A stretch of DNA of 64,000 nt from Mytilus californianus (Eukaryota > Mollusca > Bivalvia > Mytilida > Mytilidae). A model generated the notes under the pieces. That model worked only from the letters and a program-made list of their open reading frames with translations, did no database searches and was not told the origin of the DNA. Positions 57,522-64,000 of this stretch are shown piece by piece (the stretch's first letter is position 1; each line of letters starts with the position of its first letter). A program made the position numbers and the translations under genes. The stretch is taken from assembly GCF_021869535.1 (NCBI RefSeq), contig NW_026262735.1, forward strand, positions 124,001-188,000, given 5' to 3'.

Positions 57522-58082
57522 ATGTCTAAGTTTAAACTTTCACACCGAGACAACTTGGAAATCATTGCCCTTTGCAGACAGAGTTGGCCCGGTTATTTTA
57601 TTGTTAGGAGGTTAGCTGAAATAGGTATAGATGTAACCTGGGGTACGGTGAAGAATGTCATCAAACGATACCAATACGGCAAGATTGGGTATGAAAACCT
57701 CAATCATAAAGACCAAAATCTACCGAAATTTCAGTACATAACAGATCAAGACATCAACTTTGTGAAGACAGCACTGACTGAGGATCCAACAAGAACAGCT
57801 ACCGATAGTAAACATATCTTAGCAGACAAAGGCACTCACACCAGTAAGTCAACTGTGAGAAAAGCCATTGATGCAGCCGGATTCACAGCTTCTAAACCCA
57901 GATACGGTCAAATGGTCAGAGACGTAAACAAGCAGAAACGGGTCCAATTTGCCAGAGAGGTCATTGCAAGCGACGATCATTTTAACAATGTCATTTTTAC
58001 AGACGAGTGCTCCGTGCAGTTGCATAACAACAAGATAGTTATCCACCGAGATTACATTACATGCATTACAATCTACTGTTAG
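57522..58082 (+). pseudogene. Tc1/mariner-type transposase N-terminal half
   Basis: An open frame of 186 codons starts MSKFKLSHRDNLEIIALCRQ. Residues about 1-50 form a helix-turn-helix (RRLAEIGIDVTWGTVKNVIK). A second paired-like region follows (STVRKAIDAAGFTASKPRYG), and the catalytic core starts at about residue 160 with NNVIFTDECSVQLHNNK, whose D is the first DDE acid. After residue 170 or so homology stops (HRDYITCITIYC), so the second D and the DLNPIE region are missing. Typical family length is about 340 aa. No terminal inverted repeats were found. The 5' edge abuts the truncated tandem unit 4. Confidence 0.75.
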
Positions 58083-58660
58083 ATTATCGGAAACGTACAT
58101 TTTTTGACACAATGCAAACAAAGTCGAAATTATATAATTAAATTAAATTAATCAGTAATATCAATTAAACACATTATTAATTCATAAAATGAACTTGACC
58201 TAACTCATTTTATAAAAGATGTTTACTAGCTGACAACAATTTACAAAATCCTGCCGACAGTACGAGCTAATATTGGCGGGAAAACACTTAACGGTAAACA
58301 CGAGTTATATCAATGGGTCAGATTGCCAGGGTCAAATAAGTGTATTGATTGATGGAGAACTAAAATGATAAGGCTCTTACGGGTATGGAGATGTGGGAAT
58401 TTATTTTTATACAACTTATTAATTTCCCCGATTTTGAAAAATGATTCAGTTAGTAGGATTGAACAATTTGGATGTGTATCTTAAATGTTTCTTTTTAGAA
58501 ATTTTTTATGCATTCACAAAAAATAATTATCCTTTATTGTTTATTCAGCCGTAAATTCTTTCATAAATTGGTTCGGCTGATCAGGAATTTTTGTAAGTAT
58601 GTAAGATAAATTTCTTTCTTATAGAATTCTACATAATATATATATATTTGTCTTTTCTTT
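58083..58660. other. no gene recognised
   Basis: AT-rich sequence between the transposase fragment and the first micro-exon; no repeat family or convincing splice-bounded exon. Confidence 0.4.
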
Positions 58661-58667
58661 TCAAAAG

Positions 58668-60281
58668 GAAGTTCCGTTCCTGGTAAGTTATATTCAGATT
58701 TGTATTCAAATTTCCATGCACTATTCGAGGCTTTTTCATTTTTCTACTTCAGATTGTAAAAATGAGGCGACCACTTTTATTGAATAACATTTAATGCTGT
58801 CTGAAATACAATATGCAATTTTAAGATGAGCCACCTATAACATGAGATATACAATTGGTAACAGCTTTACATAGTTTTAATGGCTACATTTTTTTTCTGC
58901 TTAGCATTATAAATTTCATATATTTGTGGTTAGGGTTAGTTTAATTTCCTATGTTTCTCGATATCTATATCACCTCAAAACTATGTCTATACGTCTATGT
59001 CTTGATTTCAATTTGCAAGTTTACCAGCAGACTCTGTTTACTTTTGATTATCATTATGCTGAGGGTTCATTGGTGGCTTTGGACAGTTTTGTGCTTTTTG
59101 TCTTTGACACATTCACACATTCACCCATTTTATTAACTGAAATACTTTTAGATGTTGCAGAAAATGAGAGTTGGCTGATGCATTACATGCTAAGTAAGTA
59201 GATTAAAACATGTAAATAAATGCAAATTATTACTTTTCTTTTTTGATCAACAGCTTTGTTTTTAACTACATCAGTATCGAACCAACACATTGGGAAAGGC
59301 ATGTGGGAAACCCTGCCTACTGAAGCAAACATGCTATCAAAGTCCTAAATAGTAGAAAAAATTCCACCAAATGAAACCTACCAATTATGTTAGATAAACT
59401 TCTTTTTTATACACTTCTAAATAATGGATGTTATTCTTTCATTTTCTCCATAACATAAACTGTTACACTGAACTTTCTTAATTTCGTGTGAATAAAAGTA
59501 TATTTTACTTGTATCCTGTATGTTGTATTCCTTCGTTACATGTAACATCCAAATTTTTATACATTTTAGGCCAATTTTTACCAGCAAGTTCTATTCCAGG
59601 TAAGTTTTATTCAGATTGTATTCAAAGCTCATGCACTTTTTCAATTTATGACGTCAGAGTGTAAAAACAGAGGCAACCACATTATTTGAATAACATTTAA
59701 TGCGGTCTAAAATACATTATGCAATTTTGATATGAGCCACCTGTAACATATGGTATCTAATTGGAATCAACGTTGCACATTTTTTGATTGCTACTTTTTC
59801 TCTGCTTAGCTTTCTTATTTTCATATTTCAGGGTTTGAGTTAATAGCTTCCGGCTCCGGACTACAGAAAAGAAAAAGAAGTAAGTTTATCCTTATATCTT
59901 AATAAACAGATACGGAACTGCACAGTGCAGAAAATCTCGCGGTGGTAAAGGGGAATAAATCAGGGAGTTAAAATTTAATGTAAAATTGCATTCTTGTGTG
60001 GTAACGTTAGAAATAAGAATTATGGGAGGATATTTCACCGTTTTAAGAGTGTTACTAAATGACTGAAAAGGTAATTATTTTCAGTACAGAATACGTTACC
60101 TGATACAAATATATCTTCATGAAAATTACTGAAAAAGTTTCCTTGTTTTTTTTTTTCTTTTTTCGTTTTATGCATTACATCTGACATCTGCAATGTTGTA
60201 TATTTCAGGTCAAGTTGAACAACAGCCATCTGGTAAGTCTTTTATTTAGATTGTTTTAAAGGCTCAAATTAAAGTGTGATG
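58668..60281 (+). repeat. micro-exon tandem units 1 and 2
   Basis: Intron following 58682 and intron following 59599 align over about 250 bp (shared gtaagttatattcag/gtaagttttattcag, gaataacatttaatgc, gagccacct, 'ctgcttag'). Unit 1 has a degraded counterpart of the 48-nt exon (ggttagtttaatttcct at about 58931), and a scrap of the RT-element tail lies at about 59060-59130. Confidence 0.65.
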
Positions 60282-63200
60282 TTAAGGGCATACGATACAG
60301 TAGAGATCCCTCGTTGATTTTTTCTTGAAATTTTGGTAGAAGGTCAATATCGATGTGTGCTTTTGATATATGCAAAGAAAAATATACCTTCATGACTTAC
60401 TTTTTGAGATAATTTGGTTTGAAATTTGCATATTTGAAGGAAAAACCCTGAAATTTCATAAATAAGGACTTTTAAGGAAAGTACCAATACTTTTGAACGA
60501 GCAGTCATAATTTAACCGGATTTTTTGTAAAATGTTCCCTTGATCCATGACATCAGCATACTGTAACAAGATAACGTTTGAAATGAATAATTATATCATG
60601 AATCCTTTTAATACAACTGAAATAAAGAAGTTGAAAATATTTTTGCGTCTACACAGAAGTGCAGAAAAAATTCTATCGTTGATTTTTTCTTAAAATTTTG
60701 GCGGAGCGTTCTTGAAACAGAACTTGATAGATTGCAAAAGAAAAAACTGGGGTCCGTGTGCTTGTTTTTTCAATAAAAGCAATAAACCTTAGTTTTAAAT
60801 GGCAAACGGGACCTTTGCCAATAAGGCGCCAAAATACATTGAAATAAGTTTTATTCGCAACAACGTCGTGAAATCTTTCCCGCCGTTCACTACTACGTTG
60901 TCAATTTCAGTGGCAGAGCCAAGGTTTTTTTTTTGAAAGCGATGATATTAATCATGAAAATTAATAAAGCTGGTTACTCGTAAAATAGCATAGAATATCG
61001 CCAAACCTTTATGAATTGTTACGAAACTTGGATAGAAAAAGTATTCTAGTAAATTACTTTTAGAAAAGAAATGTTCGGAAACAAACCAGATACATCTAAT
61101 AAAAAAATTAAATTGCATCTCTGTCCGACATTAGTCATACAATTCATGTAGACAACAAAGCTTAAGCATAGTTTTAATTATTCAAAAGCCCCGAAATGAC
61201 AAAATGTGCAACAATTATAAAGTAAGGGGATGATATAAAAATAAGGGCATTTGGTATGATTGCAAAAGAGACAACTTTCAACCATAGTTCAAATGACGAA
61301 GATAAACGCTATAAAAGGTCACCCTACAGCCTTCAACACAAAAAAAGAAAAAGAAAAAGCCACACCGTATAGTCAGCTTTAAAAAGCCCCGACATGAAAA
61401 TGTGAAATAATTCAAACAAGAAAACTAACGACCTACTCTATAGGCATTACATGAACACAAAATCATACCCACATTAAATCGGGTTAGCTTAGCTTAGTCC
61501 TTTAGCTGATTTCAGTGTAGTATAACATTTCATAGGAAGTACAGCAGTCGATATTAGAGCATGAAATTTAATGATTCTGTATCAATAGATAAGTTACCTA
61601 AGCTTGTCTTCGGGGTATTTTTTTATTACGGTACATATAATCATTAAATAACTTGTCTGTATTATACCTTCAATCTAGGAGTGAGTGGAACCACATTGTT
61701 TGTCAGGTCTAACATATATCTTGTTTCTTATCTGAGAAATTACATTACAAAAAGACTTCGTATTTGGTCAGTAACTTAACATCAATGACTTGCAACTCTG
61801 GTCTGTCAAATACCTAATTCCTGTGTGCCTATTTTACTCTCTAAATATGACATATGGGGATATGCTTAGCACTCAACGGGTGCGTTTTTGTTTTTGGTCT
61901 ATAATACGGGGCTTATAACTGTGTCATTTTAACTGACAGTTTCTCCATACACATATATATTCCACTGTGTTAAATTCTAAAAAAATGCCGTTAAACTCTT
62001 TAATGTACCTTTCCAAAGTCAGGAACAGTATGATGCGCTGTCATTATATATTACGTTTTATGTCATTTTGTTGATAGTCTCTGTTTATCCGTACAATTCT
62101 AATTACGATTTAGAGTTTGCCAAATGGTAAAGTTACTATATACATTACTTATTGTTTTTATTTGTGTAGTTGGGTTTCTCTCTCATCGACATCTTATGTT
62201 TTACATACCTCGTATTCATTTCCCTGAATGAAACAATAGGCATACAAAAATAAGAATGTGGATTTGATTTTTTTTCCCATTCGAAGTTAATATTGTTGAC
62301 TTCCTTATTAATGAATAAATATAACAATTGTCGTGATTTGGCCGATTTTCATTGCAGGTACTTTTTTCAAATTCGCGCAATCGGGATTATGACGTCAGTG
62401 GATTTTCCGCAAATTTGAATACATCTGAAGCGACGTCGCCAAATGTAATCGTTCTTATTAGAAACATGGCGAAATTACAACGTTCCGATTACCAACGTCG
62501 CGAAAACAACACGAAAAGTTTTGAAAACGTTATTATCTGCACCTGCTACTGTATCGTATGCCCTTAACAAAACAGCAAACATCGACAGTTCTATTCTATT
62601 AAAATAAAATAAAAATAATTTGTAAAGATGTGTTAGAAGATAATTTGAATAAAGTTTACCTGTTGTCTGACTTCCATGCATACCAATTTATGCATGTGAA
62701 AAAAAACATTTTAATCAGATAACATTTACGTCTAGACCTTGTGATTGATTGTTAACAGAGTGGATAATTGCACATTAATACAACGAAAAACCGATGCCTG
62801 AACTCGTGTACTTTTCACGTGCTTTCTAATTTTTTGACTTCAGAATGTACAAATGCGGCGAACAAATCATTTGATTACATTTAATGCTGTCTAAAATACA
62901 CAATGCAATTTTCATATGAACCACCTATAACAAAATTTTATCTAATTGGTTATAACTTTGTATAGTTTTGATTGCTACTGTTTCTATGACATACCATTCT
63001 ATTTTTTAAATTATAGTGTTAGATCTCCTAACTGCAGCCTCCAAAGTACTGAAAAGAAAAAGTAGTAAGTTTATCCATATCTCGTTATAAACACATATGC
63101 AACTGCAATGTACATTTATTCCATTGCTGGTAAATATAATTGAATAAGGCAGTATTGAATGTGAATGCCGATTTGCATGGGTGTATGCTAACAGTAAAAT

Positions 63201-63841
63201 TGGAATTTATGGAAGATTATTCAACCAATATATACATGTTACTGAATAACTGAGAAAAATAATAATGTTTAATTAGAGACTATGTTAACTGATACACATA
63301 TACTTTCTGAATGTACCATGTATCAATCTATATAAGTTCCTAGTGTTCGGAATCTATCTGACATGCAAGTTCTTGTATATTTTAGGCCAAGGTGAACGAC
63401 AGCCAACTGGTGAGTTTTTTTTCTCCAATGGTCTTGAAAGCTCAAATTAAAGTGTAATTTTAAAGAAGTAGCAAACTTTGACATAACTATTCTATCAGAA
63501 TCATTTGTAATGATGTTTATAAACATCAGTCGATCAATTTAAGTTTCATATGGAAGAATGTTTTTAATTTAAATGTAATTTGACATTGGTGTGTACTTAC
63601 AGTAAATATAAGATTAATTGCAGAATATTCAACAGCTATACGCGGAGGCGTGTTACCAAAATACTGATACAATATGATTTTTTGAATGAAGAGGCTACAT
63701 AAAGTGATACACATAAACTTTCGGGATGTAATATGTATCAATGTAAATAATTTCCTTGTGTTCGGAATTTCTGGTTTGATCCATTATATCTGACATCCAA
63801 ATTATTGTACATTTCAGGTAAAGTTGAAATACAGCCATCTG
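58668..63841 (+). CDS. micro-exon gene, internal part (7 exons, 1 candidate)
   Basis: Predicted exons with good borders: 58668-58682 (15 nt, SSVP), 59570-59599 (30 nt, QFLPASSIP), 59832-59879 (48 nt, FELIASGSGLQKRKR), 60209-60232 (24 nt, QVEQQPS), 63017-63064 (48 nt, LDLLTAASKVLKRKS), 63386-63409 (24 nt, QGERQPT), 63818-63841 (24 nt, KVEIQPS). Each starts after an AG with a pyrimidine tract and ends at GTAAGT-like or GTGAGT. All lengths are multiples of 3, and every exon sits between phase-1 introns, so any combination keeps frame. Joined in order, the split codons are sense (G, G, S, V, S, G) and there is no stop. 59152-59193 (42 nt, VAENESWLMHYML, donor GTAAGT) is a further candidate. The 48-nt exons end in basic KRKR/KRKS; the 24-nt exons share Q-x-E-x-QP(S/T). 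First and last exons are outside the window. Function unknown; basic motifs could be nuclear-localisation or processing sites. Confidence 0.6.
60286..62563. mobile_element. TTAA-flanked non-autonomous DNA transposon, 2278 bp
   Basis: Ends are a perfect 18-bp inverted repeat, gggcatacgatacagtag (60286-60303) and its complement (62546-62563), each flanked by TTAA (60282-60285, 62564-62567). The paralogous intron after exon 63386-63409 has a single TTAA at the matching place (aaagtgtaattttaaagaag), which is the empty site. TTAA targets are used by piggyBac and Kolobok superfamilies; which one is unclear. No transposase is seen inside. A direct repeat of 'cgttgattttttctt' occurs at about 60313 and 60678. 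Confidence 0.85.
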
Positions 63842-64000
63842 GTAAGTTTTCCCTGATAGTATTTAAAGTTGTATTTACATAACTACATAGTAATTCAAAG
63901 AAAGTAGCAAACATTGACAGTACTATTCCATCAAAATTATTGGTAATGATGTATATAAAGATCAATAGATCAACTCAAATATGATAATTATATTGATTTT
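62564..64000 (+). repeat. micro-exon tandem units 3 and following
   Basis: 62850-63064 aligns with 59650-59879 (intron plus 48-nt exon), 63065-63409 with 59880-60232, and 63410-63841 repeats the last intron and 24-nt exon once more ('gtagcaaac', 'tgatacacataaactttc', 'atctgacat' shared). Sequence after 63841 repeats the start of the next intron, so the array continues past the window end. Confidence 0.65.

Noticed and set aside
58585-58620. Further micro-exon before 58668 (…cag to gtaagtatg)
   Set aside because: The possible exon lengths (8 or 44 nt) break the multiple-of-3, phase-1 pattern of the others.
62352-62567. 71-codon frame as transposase of the TTAA element
   Set aside because: Too short, no motif, and it runs into the terminal inverted repeat.

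Overview
This is eukaryotic nuclear DNA that is AT-rich and has no operons. Its coding pieces are short, phase-consistent exons with GT/AG borders, embedded in dispersed and tandem repeats. The repeats are of types I associate with marine bivalves, and the best guess is a mussel (Mytilus or a close relative). They include an AATC-tailed SINE-like family, a reverse-transcriptase element with a long conserved 3' tail, the 'gttgtctcattggcaatcataccacatcttc'-type tail and the 'tcacctggcc...gtccgtcgtc' repeat. A C1q-domain remnant points the same way. The species call is inference from recognised patterns, not from a search.

Layout. 0-5 kb: repeat fragments, an SGNH-like C-terminal scrap, an unidentified open exon at 2.5-2.8 kb and a two-unit dispersed repeat. 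5.1-8.2 kb: a broken reverse-transcriptase element carrying an in-frame 174-bp tandem amplification. 8.8-9.4 kb: a 65-bp minisatellite. 9.5-10 kb: a diverged duplicate. 12-13.2 kb: a cluster of three SINE copies. 13.4-15.4 kb: one repeat nested in another. 15.6-18.1 kb: three spliced exons on the minus strand of a SAP-domain gene, the best gene model in the window apart from the right-hand array. 18.7-29 kb: a graveyard of multicopy accessory genes, namely a tyrosine-recombinase-like gene, a P2X7-ballast-domain-like gene, a C2H2 scrap, a Tc1/mariner C-terminus cut by a SINE and a ParB-like fragment, plus a 147-bp tandem array. 30-31.3 kb: a C1q-domain pseudogene and a second scrap. 32-34.1 kb: a duplicated ketoacyl-synthase fragment. 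34.4-48 kb: dispersed repeats, SINE copies and a HECT C-terminal scrap. 51.0-57.5 kb: four near-identical 1.6-kb tandem units, the last holding a SINE and ending at a truncated Tc1/mariner transposase. 58.6-64 kb: a tandemly duplicated series of micro-exons, interrupted by a TTAA-flanked DNA transposon.

The most interesting signal is the right-hand end. Seven exons of 15, 30, 48, 24, 48, 24 and 24 nt, plus one 42-nt candidate, all have lengths divisible by 3. All are flanked by phase-1 introns, and they read through as one open frame. They lie in diverged tandem copies of the same intron-exon unit. This is the layout of a micro-exon gene that can generate many isoforms or change rapidly. Two insertions are dated directly by paralogous empty sites inside the window: the SINE at 56.7 kb and the TTAA element at 60.3 kb.

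Most short reading frames in the window lie inside repeats and should not be taken as genes. In particular, the recurring 65-102 aa frames on both strands of the SINE, and the 63-119 aa frames in the 1.6-kb units, are repeat sequence.
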